From Mycobacterium sp. D16R12 (GTDB lineage Bacteria; Actinomycetota; Actinomycetes; Mycobacteriales; Mycobacteriaceae), in NCBI RefSeq assembly GCF_002013465.1, contig NZ_MAFC01000030.1:1-64000 (forward strand): DNA of 64,000 nucleotides. Direction: 5' to 3'. The stretch's first letter is position 1. Every line of letters begins with the position of its first letter. Positions 52,127 to 61,363 of the stretch are shown one piece after another. Made by a program: the position numbers and the translations under genes. Below the pieces are notes generated by a model, which worked only from the letters and a program-made list of their open reading frames with translations, was not told the DNA's origin and searched no databases.

Positions 52127-54040
52127 CTAGTCGATCTGTTCGGAAACCGAATTATCGGCTGTCTCGCGGCTCATCGCGGCCACCCAGCCAGTGATCTTGC
52201 GAGCGATGTGCTGATCGGTCAGACCGAGCTGCTCAAGTACCTGCCCCCGGGACCCATGGTCCAGGAACTGCTGCGGCACACCGATATCCCGACTCGGCAC
52301 ATCGACATCGGCGTCTTGCATCGCCTTGGTCACAGCGCTACCCGCACCGCCGTGCACGCCGCTGTCCTCCAGGGTCACCACCAACCGATGCTGCCTGGCC
52401 AGCCCGACCACGTACGAGGGCACCGGCAGCACCCACCGCGGGTCGACGACAGTGACCCCGATGCCCTGCTTGCCAAGCCTCTCGGCCGTCGCCAACGCGG
52501 TCGACGCGAACGGGCCGACCGCCACCAACAGCACATCGGCGTGCAATCCGCCCGCGGGCCTGGCCAACACATCGACGCCGTCGCGACGCTCGACCGCCGG
52601 GATATCTTCGCCGACTTCGCCTTTGGGAAAACGCAGCGCGGTCGGCCCATCATCGAACGCCAGCGCTTCGGTCAGCTCTTCACGCAGCCGCGAAGCATCA
52701 CGCGGCGCAGCGACCCGCATTCCAGGCACCACGTTCAGGATCGACAGGTCCCACATGCCGTTGTGGCTGGCCCCGTCGCTTCCGGTGATCCCCGCCCGGT
52801 CCAGCACGAATGTCACCGGAAGCTTGTGCAGCGCAACGTCCATCATCACCTGATCGAACGCACGGTTCAGGAAGGTGGAGTAGATCGCCACCACGGGGTG
52901 CAGGCCGCCCATCGCGAGCCCCGCAGCGGAGGTGACGGCATGCTGTTCGGCGATACCGACGTCGAAGAGCCGATCGGGGAAACGCTCACCGAACTTGCTG
53001 AGCCCTGTCGGTCCCGGCATGGCCGCGGTGATCGCCACGATGTTGCGGTGTTCGCTTGCCACATCGATGAGCGAGTCGGAGAACACCGATGTCCAGCCCA
53101 GCGCCGAAGCCTTGATGGAGCGGCCGGTCTTCGGGTCGATGATGCCGGTGGAATGCATCTGCTCGGCCTCGTCGTCCTCGGCAGGCGCATACCCCATGCC
53201 CTTGCGGGTAATCACGTGCACGATCACCGGGCCGCCATAACCACGGGCCCGGCGCAGCGCATCCTCAACCGCATGCTCGTCGTGACCATCAACGGGCCCA
53301 ACGTATTTGATCCCCAGATCGGTGAACATCACCTGTGGCGATACCGCGTCCTTGACCCCTACTTTGAGGCTGTGCATCAACGCGTAGGCCAACGGTCCCA
53401 CCACCGGCATACCGCGCAGCAGCTTCCGGCTCTCGTCGAGCACCTTCTCGTAGGTGGGCGTGAGCCGCAGCCCGGCCAGATGCGAGGCGAGCCCACCGAT
53501 GGTCGGTGCATAGCTTCGCCCGTTGTCGTTGACGACGATGATGATGCGCCGATCGGCGGCCGCGATGTTGTTCAGAGCCTCCCAGCACATGCCGCCGGTG
53601 AGTGCGCCATCGCCAACCACCGCGACGACATGGCGACGGCGTTGCCCGGTCAGTTCGAATGCCTTCGCGAGACCGTCCGCGTAGGACAGCGCCGTCGACG
53701 CGTGACTGGATTCCACCCAATCGTGTTCGCTCTCGGCCCGACACGGGTACCCCGACAGCCCGTCCTTCTGGCGCAGGGTGTCGAAGTCTCCGGAACGGCC
53801 GGTCAGGATCTTGTGCACATACGCCTGATGCCCGGTGTCGAAGATGATCGGGTCATACGGGGACTCGAACACGCGATGGAGAGCCAGCGTCAGCTCGACG
53901 ACACCCAGGTTGGGTCCCAGATGACCGCCGGTCGCGGCGACCTTATGGATCAGGAACTCGCGAATCTCGTCGGCGAGCAAGTCCAGCTCTCGCTTCGAGA
54001 GACCCTGCAGGTCACCCGGCCCTCTGATGTCGTCAAGCAT
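52127..54040 (-). CDS. dxs: 1-deoxy-D-xylulose-5-phosphate synthase
   Basis: A 637-residue TPP enzyme, first step of the MEP isoprenoid pathway. GDGALTGGMCWEALNN with the downstream VVNDNGRSYAPT is the TPP/Mg motif; HDWVESSHAS and VGIAEQHAVTSAAGLA are the transketolase-type active-site segments; DRAGITGSDGASHNG and PKGEVGEDI are DXS-specific. Very close to M. tuberculosis Dxs1 (Rv2682c) in sequence and position. Confidence 0.97.
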   Translation of the reverse strand: MLDDIRGPGDLQGLSKRELDLLADEIREFLIHKVAATGGHLGPNLGVVELTLALHRVFESPYDPIIFDTGHQAYVHKILTGRSGDFDTLRQKDGLSGYPCRAESEHDWVESSHASTALSYADGLAKAFELTGQRRRHVVAVVGDGALTGGMCWEALNNIAAADRRIIIVVNDNGRSYAPTIGGLASHLAGLRLTPTYEKVLDESRKLLRGMPVVGPLAYALMHSLKVGVKDAVSPQVMFTDLGIKYVGPVDGHDEHAVEDALRRARGYGGPVIVHVITRKGMGYAPAEDDEAEQMHSTGIIDPKTGRSIKASALGWTSVFSDSLIDVASEHRNIVAITAAMPGPTGLSKFGERFPDRLFDVGIAEQHAVTSAAGLAMGGLHPVVAIYSTFLNRAFDQVMMDVALHKLPVTFVLDRAGITGSDGASHNGMWDLSILNVVPGMRVAAPRDASRLREELTEALAFDDGPTALRFPKGEVGEDIPAVERRDGVDVLARPAGGLHADVLLVAVGPFASTALATAERLGKQGIGVTVVDPRWVLPVPSYVVGLARQHRLVVTLEDSGVHGGAGSAVTKAMQDADVDVPSRDIGVPQQFLDHGSRGQVLEQLGLTDQHIARKITGWVAAMSRETADNSVSEQID

Positions 54041-54061
54041 CAGGTCAGTCTACGCAGCGAT

Positions 54062-55360
54062 TCAGATTTGGTCGCTTGGAGCAGAGCCAAAAACATCGGG
54101 CACTCCATCGTGGTCGGCATCGAGGCTCTCCTTGGCCTCGATGCGCTGATATGCCCGGTTGCGCAGCCTCAGCACGACCGAGGCCACGGCCGCCGACGTC
54201 AACGATCCGGCGAGCACGCCGACCTTGACGTGCTCGGCGGCCGATCCGGCGCCGAACGCCAATTCGCCGATGAGCAGCGACACCGTGAAGCCGATACCGG
54301 CCAGCAGGGCCACACCGACGATATCCAGCCAGCTCAGATCGTCATCGAGACTGGCCCGCGTGAACCGCGCCAACAGATACGTCGTCAAGAAGATCCCGAT
54401 CGGCTTACCCACCAGCAGGCCCAGGACCACGCCCAAAGCCACCGGATCCAGCAGCGCCTGCCACAGCCCGGAGAAGCCGCCGAGGGTGACGCCCGCAGCG
54501 AAGAACGCGAACACCGGCACCGCGACACCCGCCGACAGCGGTCGCAGCCGGTGCTCGAATCGCTCGGCCATGCCGTGCACATCAGTACGCCCGTCCCGCC
54601 TCAATACCGGCACGGTGAATCCCAGCAGCACGCCCGCCACGGTGGCGTGCACCCCCGAGGCGTGCACCAAAGCCCACGCGGACAGTGCCAGCGGCACCAG
54701 CAGCCACCATTCCCGGCGGCGGCGCTGCACCGCCAGCGCGAAGAGCGCGAGCGGAATGAGCGCGAGGCCCAGCGGCCCCCAATGCAGCTCATCGGTATAG
54801 AAGACCGCGATCACGATGACGGCCAGCAGATCGTCCACCACCGCCAGGGTGAGCAGAAATGTGCGCAGTGCGGACGGCAGATGCGTTGAAATCACGGCGA
54901 GCACGGCGAGCGCGAAGGCGATATCGGTGGCGGTGGGGATTGCCCAGCCGCGCATCGCCTCGCCACCTCCGGACGCGTTCACCGCCAGATAGATGGCGGC
55001 CGGAACGAGCATGCCGCCGATGGCAGCGACGATCGGCAGCGCGGCCCGCCCCGGGTCGCGCAGATCCCCCGCCACGAATTCACGCTTCAGTTCCACACCC
55101 ACGACGAAGAAGAAGATCGCCAGCAGCCCATCGGTGGCCCAGCCCGCGAGAGTCAGGTTCAGGTGCAACCGCTCCGGCCCGACGGTGATGGCACCCAGCC
55201 GGTAGTACCACGAGCTCCACGGCGAGTTGGCCCAGAGCAGTGCGGTCAGCGCCGCCACCACCAGCAGCACGCCGCCGACGGTTTCCTTACGCAAAATCCC
55301 GGCGACGCGGGAGGACTCCGCCCACGATCCGCGGGTAAAGACGCGTTGACTCAGGCGCAT
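54062..55360 (-). CDS. nhaA: Na+/H+ antiporter NhaA
   Basis: A 432-residue antiporter with about 12 TM segments. The double aspartate LAVVDDLLAVIVIAV is the Na+/H+ binding site, and IPTATDIAFALAVLA plus LAGIGFTVSLLIGELAF are NhaA signatures. The ATG at 55360 (MRLSQRVFTRGSW) is preferred over an in-frame one 57 bp upstream. It is inserted at a place where M. tuberculosis has other genes. The upstream gap (55361-55460) is AT-rich and holds TAAAGT, a likely -10. Confidence 0.93.
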   Translation of the reverse strand: MRLSQRVFTRGSWAESSRVAGILRKETVGGVLLVVAALTALLWANSPWSSWYYRLGAITVGPERLHLNLTLAGWATDGLLAIFFFVVGVELKREFVAGDLRDPGRAALPIVAAIGGMLVPAAIYLAVNASGGGEAMRGWAIPTATDIAFALAVLAVISTHLPSALRTFLLTLAVVDDLLAVIVIAVFYTDELHWGPLGLALIPLALFALAVQRRRREWWLLVPLALSAWALVHASGVHATVAGVLLGFTVPVLRRDGRTDVHGMAERFEHRLRPLSAGVAVPVFAFFAAGVTLGGFSGLWQALLDPVALGVVLGLLVGKPIGIFLTTYLLARFTRASLDDDLSWLDIVGVALLAGIGFTVSLLIGELAFGAGSAAEHVKVGVLAGSLTSAAVASVVLRLRNRAYQRIEAKESLDADHDGVPDVFGSAPSDQI

Positions 55361-55460
55361 GGGTCGGTGTCCGTTCTGCTGGCAGGGCAAAGTACCGCCG
55401 ACCAGACTTCCCGGCACACCCGAGGAGTTACTTTATAAGATCTTTACGCCCGGCGCCGTC

Positions 55461-56627
55461 TCATCGGGTGAGCAGCGCGAAGCTTTCGATGTGATGAGTG
55501 AGCGGGAACGCATCGAACAGCCGCAGCTCACGCACCCGATACCCGCGTTCTAGGTACAACCCCACATCGCGCGCGAATGCCGCTGCCTCACAACCGATAT
55601 GGATGACTCTCGGCACGCCGGCATCGGCGATTCGCCCGATGACCTCACGCCCGGCACCCGCGCGGGGCGGGTCCAGCACTGCGACATCGGCCTTGCCCAG
55701 GTCGCGCATGGCGTTGCGCACCGAACCGCAGATCATGGTGACCTGACGCAGATCTCCCAGCGCACCCTTGGCGCTCCGGAATGCCGGACGTGAGGTGTCG
55801 ACACTGACAACCCGTCCCGTGCGTCCCACCGCCTCCCCGAGCACCGCCGCGAAGACTCCGACACCGCCGTACAAGTCCCAGGCACTCATGCCCGGCTCCA
55901 GCTCGGCCCATTCGGAGACCAGCTGACTGTAGGTGCTCGCGGCGTCGCGATGTGCTTGCCAGAACGCCGTCACCGGTACCAACCAGAGCCGGTCGCCGAC
56001 CTTCTGAACCGCAACGTCCTCGCCTTCGACCACCGAACGCCCGCGCAGCACGTGGCGTCGCCCCTGATCGTCCAGTACGGCATGCAGCGGACCCTCGGAA
56101 CCGAGATCCGGTTCATCCAGCCCATCGAGCAATCCCGGCACCACCTGGGCACAGCGCAGGTCGGTCACCAGCTCGTCGCTGTGATACCGGTGAAAGCCGG
56201 GTTGGCCCAAGGCATTCACGTCCAAACGCACCCGAGTCCGCCACCCCGTGGATTCTCCGGACCCGATCTGTTCGGCCGCACCCTGCCAGTCGTACTTGCC
56301 GAGCCGCGCCAACTGCTGGCTCACCACGTCACCCTTGAGCTCGCGCAGATACGCGGGATCGACGAAAGACAGGTCACAACAACCAGACTCGCCGCTACCG
56401 TGCGCGATGGGACATATCGGATCGATGCGGTGCGGTGACGGGTCCAGGACATCGACGGCGGCGCCATGCCAGAAGCTGGCTTGCCGGTCGTCGGTGATCT
56501 GGACACGCACCCGCTCGCCCGGTAACGCGTATCTGACGAAGATGACGCGCCCGTCGTGCCGGGCCACCACGCTGCCACCGTTGGCGGGCCCGCCGGTCTG
56601 GACCTCGAGGATTTCGCCGATTGCCAC
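55461..56627 (-). CDS. Class I SAM-dependent RNA methyltransferase (TrmA/RlmD family), Rv2689c-like
   Basis: A 388-residue uracil-C5 methyltransferase-type protein. An N-terminal TRAM-like domain (GGSVVARHDGRVIFVRYALPGERVRV) is followed by a cysteine cluster, CPIAHGSGESGCCDL, as in Fe-S TrmA/RlmD enzymes. The SAM site is WDLYGGVGVFAAVLG, with ADVAVLDPPRAGAG and IHIGCEAAAFARD holding the likely catalytic Cys. Its GTG start overlaps the APC gene's TAG by one base, so translation is coupled. Confidence 0.87.
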   Translation of the reverse strand: MAIGEILEVQTGGPANGGSVVARHDGRVIFVRYALPGERVRVQITDDRQASFWHGAAVDVLDPSPHRIDPICPIAHGSGESGCCDLSFVDPAYLRELKGDVVSQQLARLGKYDWQGAAEQIGSGESTGWRTRVRLDVNALGQPGFHRYHSDELVTDLRCAQVVPGLLDGLDEPDLGSEGPLHAVLDDQGRRHVLRGRSVVEGEDVAVQKVGDRLWLVPVTAFWQAHRDAASTYSQLVSEWAELEPGMSAWDLYGGVGVFAAVLGEAVGRTGRVVSVDTSRPAFRSAKGALGDLRQVTMICGSVRNAMRDLGKADVAVLDPPRAGAGREVIGRIADAGVPRVIHIGCEAAAFARDVGLYLERGYRVRELRLFDAFPLTHHIESFALLTR

Positions 56628-58633
56628 TAGGAGTCGAACCCCCGCCGTGAGTCGCCGGGTGCGGACTGCTCGTCGAGCTCACGGCGACGCTCGGACGAAT
56701 CAAGCTGCCACGGAACGGATGTGACCATGACATTGGGCACGAACAACAGACGCCCCTTGAGTCGCAGCGCGCTCTGGTTGTGCAGCACCTGCTCCCACCA
56801 ATGCCCCACCACATACTCGGGAATGAAGATGCAGACGACCGTGCGCGGCGCTTCCTTGCTGATGCGCTTGACGTAGTCGAGGATCGGCCGGGTGATCTCC
56901 CGATACGGGGAGGCGATCACCTTCAGCGGAGTGCTGAGATCGCTTGTCTCCCAATCCCTGACAAGTTCTCGGGTATCCCGATCGTCAACACTGACGGTGA
57001 TCGCCTCCAGGACGTCGGGGCGGGTGGCACGGGCGTAGGCGAGGGCGCGCAGCGTGGGCTGATGCACCTTGGAGACAAGCACGACGGCATGGGTGCGGCT
57101 GGGCAGAACCACCTCTCCCTCGTGGTTGTCCAGCTCGCGGGCCACCGTGTTGTAGTGCTTGTGGATCATCTTCATGAGCACGAACAGCAGACCCATTGCC
57201 AGGATCGCGATCCATGCTCCGGCAAGGAATTTGGTGACCAGGACGACTATCAGCACTGTGCCGGTCATGATGAAACCGATGGTGTTGATGATGCGCGAGC
57301 GGATCATCTTGCCGCGTACCGCCGGGTCGGTCTCGGTCTTGAGCAGCCGGGTCCAGTGCCGCACCATGCCGATCTGACTGAGCGTGAAGGACACGAAGAC
57401 GCCGACAATGTACAGCTGGATGAGCGCGGTCACCTCGGCCTTGAACGCCACCACGAACAGGATGGCGACTGCCGACAGGAAGATGATGCCGTTGGAGAAC
57501 GCCAGCCGGTCGCCGCGTGTGTGCAGCTGGCGCGGCAGGTAACGGTCCTGCGCCAGAATCGATCCGAGTACCGGGAATCCGTTGAACGCGGTATTGGCGG
57601 CCAGCACCAGGATGAGGGCCGTCACCACGGTGATGAACACGAAGCCAATCCGGAAGTCACCGAACACCGCCTCGGCGAGCTGGGCGACCAGGGTCTTCTG
57701 GTGGTAATTGGCAGGTGCACCCACCAGCTGTGTGGCGGGGTCTTCGGCGATCTTGGCGCCGGTGCGTTCGGCCAGCAGGATGATGCCCATGAACAGGGTG
57801 ATGGCGACTCCGCCGAGGAGCAACAGCGTGGTGGCCGCGTTGCGCGACTTGGGTTTCCGGAAGGCAGGCACACCATTGCTGATCGCTTCCACACCCGTCA
57901 ACGCCGCACACCCCGACGAGAAAGCCCGCGCGACAAGGAACACCAGCGCAAAGCCCAGGAGACCGTCGCCTTCGCCATGCATCTCGAAGGAGGCCGATTC
58001 CGCCTTCAGCGGGGTTCCCAGCACGTAGATCTGGAACAGCCCCCAGCCCAACATGAGGTACATGCTGACCATGAACGCATACGTGGGAATCGCGAACGCG
58101 GCGCCCGATTCGCGGACTCCGCGCAGATTCATCGACATCAGGATCACGATGGCGACCACCGCGAAGGTGACCTTGTGCTGCGCGACTAGCGGGATGGCCG
58201 AGCCGATGTTCGACATCGCCGAGGACATGGACACGGCAACGGTCAACACGTAATCCACCAGCAGGGCGCTACCGACCGTCAGGCCCGCGGTAGGCCCGAG
58301 ATTGGTGGTGACCACCTCGTAGTCGCCGCCACCGGAAGGATAGGCGTGCACGTTCTGCCGATAACTGGCGACCACGACCATCATGACCGCGGCGACCGCA
58401 AGTCCGATCCACGGCGTCAACGCATAGGCGGACATGCCCGCCACCGAGAGCACCAGGAAGATTTCCTCGGGCGCATACGCCACCGAGGACAGGGCGTCCG
58501 AGGCGAAAACCGGTAGCGCGATGCGCTTCGGCAGCAGGGTATGGCCAAGGCTGTCACTGCGAAACGGTCGGCCGATTACCAGGCGTCGAGCCGCCGTCGA
58601 CAGCTTGGAAAGCGTAGACACGAACGCCAACAT
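56627..58633 (-). CDS. KimA-like APC-superfamily potassium transporter, Rv2690c-like
   Basis: A 668-residue protein: 12 TM segments and a soluble C-terminal domain of about 170 residues. Segments FASDALSSVAYAPEE, LLVDYVLTVAVS, AFSSGCAALTGVEAISNGVPAF, LAANTAFNGFPVL and RGDRLAFSNGIIFL line up closely with B. subtilis KimA, a K+/H+ symporter with a dimerising cytoplasmic domain. The Asp and Tyr of SDALSSVAY and the Asp of LLVDY, which I recall as ion-site residues in KimA, are present. The ATG at 58633 is chosen since the longer start overlaps the region upstream of the divergent TrkA gene. Divergent TrkA genes support a K+ role. Confidence 0.85.
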   Translation of the reverse strand: MLAFVSTLSKLSTAARRLVIGRPFRSDSLGHTLLPKRIALPVFASDALSSVAYAPEEIFLVLSVAGMSAYALTPWIGLAVAAVMMVVVASYRQNVHAYPSGGGDYEVVTTNLGPTAGLTVGSALLVDYVLTVAVSMSSAMSNIGSAIPLVAQHKVTFAVVAIVILMSMNLRGVRESGAAFAIPTYAFMVSMYLMLGWGLFQIYVLGTPLKAESASFEMHGEGDGLLGFALVFLVARAFSSGCAALTGVEAISNGVPAFRKPKSRNAATTLLLLGGVAITLFMGIILLAERTGAKIAEDPATQLVGAPANYHQKTLVAQLAEAVFGDFRIGFVFITVVTALILVLAANTAFNGFPVLGSILAQDRYLPRQLHTRGDRLAFSNGIIFLSAVAILFVVAFKAEVTALIQLYIVGVFVSFTLSQIGMVRHWTRLLKTETDPAVRGKMIRSRIINTIGFIMTGTVLIVVLVTKFLAGAWIAILAMGLLFVLMKMIHKHYNTVARELDNHEGEVVLPSRTHAVVLVSKVHQPTLRALAYARATRPDVLEAITVSVDDRDTRELVRDWETSDLSTPLKVIASPYREITRPILDYVKRISKEAPRTVVCIFIPEYVVGHWWEQVLHNQSALRLKGRLLFVPNVMVTSVPWQLDSSERRRELDEQSAPGDSRRGFDS

Positions 58634-58752
58634 TAGGCCACGCGAGCAATCGCGGTACGGTCTCACTTGACATCGCTGTGTCGGGTGCCGTGACGCGGCG
58701 TTCAGCATCGCGGTGCGTACTAAGACGAACGCCTATCCAGAAGGGTCTACCG

Positions 58753-59442
58753 GTGCGAGTAGTGGTGATGGGCTGCGGGCGTGTGGGCGCCGCGCTGGCC
58801 GGAGGCCTGGCCAGGATCGGCCACGAGGTGGCGATCATCGACAAGGAAGCCTCCGCGTTCAACCGGCTCAGCCCCGAATTCACTGGCGAACGCATCGTCG
58901 GCATGGGTTTTGATCGCGATGTCTTGTTGAGGGCCGGGATCGAGCGGGCACAGGCGTTCGCCGCGGTCTCCTCCGGTGACAACTCGAACATCATCTCGGC
59001 CCGGGCGGCCCGCGAGACTTTCGGCGTCGAGCGCGTGGTGGCCCGTATCTACGACGCCAAGCGTGCCGCCGTCTACGAGCGCCTCGGCATTCCGACCGTC
59101 GCCACCGTGCCGTGGACGACAGATCGTCTGCTGCATGCCCTCACCCGGGAAAGCGACACAACCAAGTGGCGTGATCCGTCCGGTTCGGTGGTCGTCACCG
59201 AGCTCGCGCTGCACGAAGAGTGGATAGGCAAGCGCGTCACGGCGTTGGAGACCGCCACCGGTGCACGGGCGGCCTTCATCATCCGATTCGGCACGGGTGT
59301 GCTTCCCGACACCAAGACGGTCATCCAGGACGGTGACGAGGTCTACGTGTCAGCGGTATCCGGACGCGCCGCCGAGGCCATGGCGATCGCAGCGCAGCCG
59401 CCGGGCGAGGATGCCGACGATGACCATGGGGGTGCCCGATGA
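58753..59442 (+). CDS. ceoB: TrkA/RCK-type K+ regulatory protein (CeoB-like)
   Basis: A 229-residue protein with an RCK N-domain (VRVVVMGCGRVGAALAGGL, an NAD/ATP-binding Rossmann motif, acid in VAIIDKE) and a C-terminal RCK-C domain (ALHEEWIGKRVTALETATGARAAFIIR). The GTG at 58753 is set by GAAGGG 7 nt upstream. Coupled to the next TrkA gene (ATGA at 59439-59442). Matches M. tuberculosis ceoB (Rv2691). Confidence 0.92.
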   Translation: MRVVVMGCGRVGAALAGGLARIGHEVAIIDKEASAFNRLSPEFTGERIVGMGFDRDVLLRAGIERAQAFAAVSSGDNSNIISARAARETFGVERVVARIYDAKRAAVYERLGIPTVATVPWTTDRLLHALTRESDTTKWRDPSGSVVVTELALHEEWIGKRVTALETATGARAAFIIRFGTGVLPDTKTVIQDGDEVYVSAVSGRAAEAMAIAAQPPGEDADDDHGGAR

Positions 59443-60095
59443 AGGTCGCCATCGGAGGCGCCGGTGCGGTCGGACGTTCGATCGCACGCGAGCTCATCGA
59501 GAGCCGGCACGAAGTCACCCTGCTGGAACGCAATCCCGATCACATCGATCCGGAGGCGGTGCCCGAGGCGCATTGGCGGCTCGGGGATGCCTGCGAGATC
59601 AGTCTGTTGGAATCCGAGGAACTGCACACCTTCGACGTGGTGATCGCGGCGACCGGTGACGACAAGACCAATCTGGTGCTGAGCCTGCTGGCCAAGACCG
59701 AGTTCGCCGTGGCGCGCGTCGTGGCCCGGGTGAACGACCCGCGCAATGAGTGGCTGTTCGACGATGCCTGGGGCGTCGATGTCGCGGTGTCGACACCACG
59801 CATGCTGGCATCCCTCGTCGAGGAGGCCGTCGCCGTGGGTGACGTCGTGCGGCTCATGGAATTCCGGCGCGGTCAGGCCAATCTGGTGGAGATCACGCTT
59901 CCGGACGACACCCCGTGGGGCGGCAAGCCGGTTCGGAAGCTGGAGCTCCCCCGCGACGCGGTGCTGGTGGCGATTCTGCGCGGATCACGGGTCATTCCCG
60001 TACAGGCCGATGAGCCCCTCGAAGGCGGCGATGAGCTGATCCTGGTCGCGACCGCGGACATTGAGGACGAGCTCCACCGCGCGGTCCTCGGCTAG
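59439..60095 (+). CDS. ceoC: TrkA/RCK-type K+ regulatory protein (CeoC-like)
   Basis: A 218-residue RCK protein: MKVAIGGAGAVGRSIARELIESRHEVTLLERN (Rossmann motif with acidic residue), VVIAATGDDKTNLVLSLLAKTEF, and a C-terminal domain ending in GDELILVATADIEDELHRAVLG. It probably pairs with the upstream TrkA to gate K+ uptake. No Trk/Ktr membrane subunit is adjacent; the divergent KimA-like transporter is the only K+ transporter nearby. Its stop shares CTAG with the convergent DUF3159 gene. Confidence 0.92.
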   Translation: MKVAIGGAGAVGRSIARELIESRHEVTLLERNPDHIDPEAVPEAHWRLGDACEISLLESEELHTFDVVIAATGDDKTNLVLSLLAKTEFAVARVVARVNDPRNEWLFDDAWGVDVAVSTPRMLASLVEEAVAVGDVVRLMEFRRGQANLVEITLPDDTPWGGKPVRKLELPRDAVLVAILRGSRVIPVQADEPLEGGDELILVATADIEDELHRAVLG

Positions 60096-60835
60096 GTACT
60101 GGTCGAGGATTCCTCGGCCACTTCAGTGTGGCGGCGCACATAGCGGATCACCAGCAAGGTGATCAACGCGCCGACGGCGGTCAACGGCCAGCCCATCGCG
60201 ATCTTGGTGCCGCCCAACCAGGCCGTGTTGCCCGCGAGGTATAGCCACTGCTGCACGACAAATCTGGTGGCGAACAACGCGATCCAGGCCACCGTCGCGA
60301 TATCGAAGGCCGTCAGGATGCGCCGGTCACCGCGCCACGACATGTCGCCGCCAGTGGCCCAGCTGTACGCGTAACCCACGATCGGGCGGCGGATGATCAC
60401 CGATACCAAAAAGACCGTGCCCCAGAAGAAGTTGGCCCAGATCCCAATGAGGAAGTAGCCCTTGGCCTCTCCCAGCAGGTATGCGATCAGAGCGCTGATG
60501 CCGACGCTGATGAACCCCGAGACTGCCGGTTGCAGCGATTCACGCCGCACCAGACGCCAGACCAAAACCAGGGTGGCGGCCACCAGGGCAGCGACAATCG
60601 CCGGCATCAACGAGGAGATGCTGACCGCGACAACGAAAACGATCACCGGGATCGACGAGTAGACGATTCCCTGCCATCCCCCGGCCTGATGCCACATCTC
60701 GTGCAGTGGCGAGCTTCCCGGCTCCTCGGGCTTGGTCCCGGGCACGCTGAATTTCAGCTGCGGGCCCTCCGCGGTATCCGAGCCGACATGCGCTCCGCCC
60801 GAGCCGTCCGGCTCGTGCGATGGGGTCTCTGGCAC
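60092..60835 (-). CDS. DUF3159 membrane protein, Rv2693c-like
   Basis: A 247-residue protein with a hydrophilic N-terminus (about 45 residues) and six or so TM segments, including SSIPVIVFVVAVSISSLMPAIVAALVAATLVLVWRLVRRE and the family-typical IRRPIVGYAYSWATGGDMSWR. Function unknown in actinobacteria. Its GTG directly follows the TAA of the OB-fold gene, so the two are coupled. Confidence 0.87.
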   Translation of the reverse strand: MPETPSHEPDGSGGAHVGSDTAEGPQLKFSVPGTKPEEPGSSPLHEMWHQAGGWQGIVYSSIPVIVFVVAVSISSLMPAIVAALVAATLVLVWRLVRRESLQPAVSGFISVGISALIAYLLGEAKGYFLIGIWANFFWGTVFLVSVIIRRPIVGYAYSWATGGDMSWRGDRRILTAFDIATVAWIALFATRFVVQQWLYLAGNTAWLGGTKIAMGWPLTAVGALITLLVIRYVRRHTEVAEESSTST

Positions 60836-61207
60836 TTAGCGCTGAATCTCGTAGTACGGGTTGTGAATCACCTTGCCGCCGTTCTCAAGCTTGCCGAGTC
60901 GACCGCGCACCAGCAGGGTGCGGCCCGATTCGATACCGGGGATTCGGCGCTGACCCAGCCAGACCAGCATCACCGTGTCGGTGCCGTCGAACAGCTCGGC
61001 CTTCACGCCTGCGACGCAACCCTTGGAATTGGTCTCGACGGTGCGCAACGTTCCGCACATGGTGACCTCTTGGCCGCGCTGACAATCGATGACGCGCTGA
61101 GCACCGGTGGCGGCGGCGTCGTCACCGATCTTCTCGGCGTCTACTTGCTCCAGGTCCTCTGTCAGCCGACGAGTCAGTCGACGCAGATAACCGCCTGTGG
61201 TAGCCAC
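60836..61207 (-). CDS. OB-fold nucleic-acid-binding protein, Rv2694c-like
   Basis: A 123-residue protein with an OB fold: GQEVTMCGTLRTVETNSKGCVAGVKAELFDGTDTVMLVWLGQRRIPGIESGRTLLVRGRL, like the RecG/RecN-wedge type OB domains. The N-terminal helix LRRLTRRLTEDLEQVDAE precedes it. It directly abuts the DUF3159 gene. Function unknown. Confidence 0.87.
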   Translation of the reverse strand: MATTGGYLRRLTRRLTEDLEQVDAEKIGDDAAATGAQRVIDCQRGQEVTMCGTLRTVETNSKGCVAGVKAELFDGTDTVMLVWLGQRRIPGIESGRTLLVRGRLGKLENGGKVIHNPYYEIQR

Positions 61208-61363
61208 TTCTCGTCCTGGCCTCTCAACATGCCCGATCGTGTGATCGCTCGTGGAGTCACTTGGCGCAAGCGGCTCATCGGTGCAACCGCCACGGTAGAC
61301 CTTTGCACGCCCCGATGCCAGGCGGCCCCCGGGGTGCCCCGCGCACCGGGCAAGATCAGCTGC

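Noticed and set aside
52208..54889. An 893-residue plus-strand frame antisense to dxs and nhaA
   Set aside because: It is His/Gln/Arg-rich antisense noise; dxs and nhaA on the minus strand are certain.
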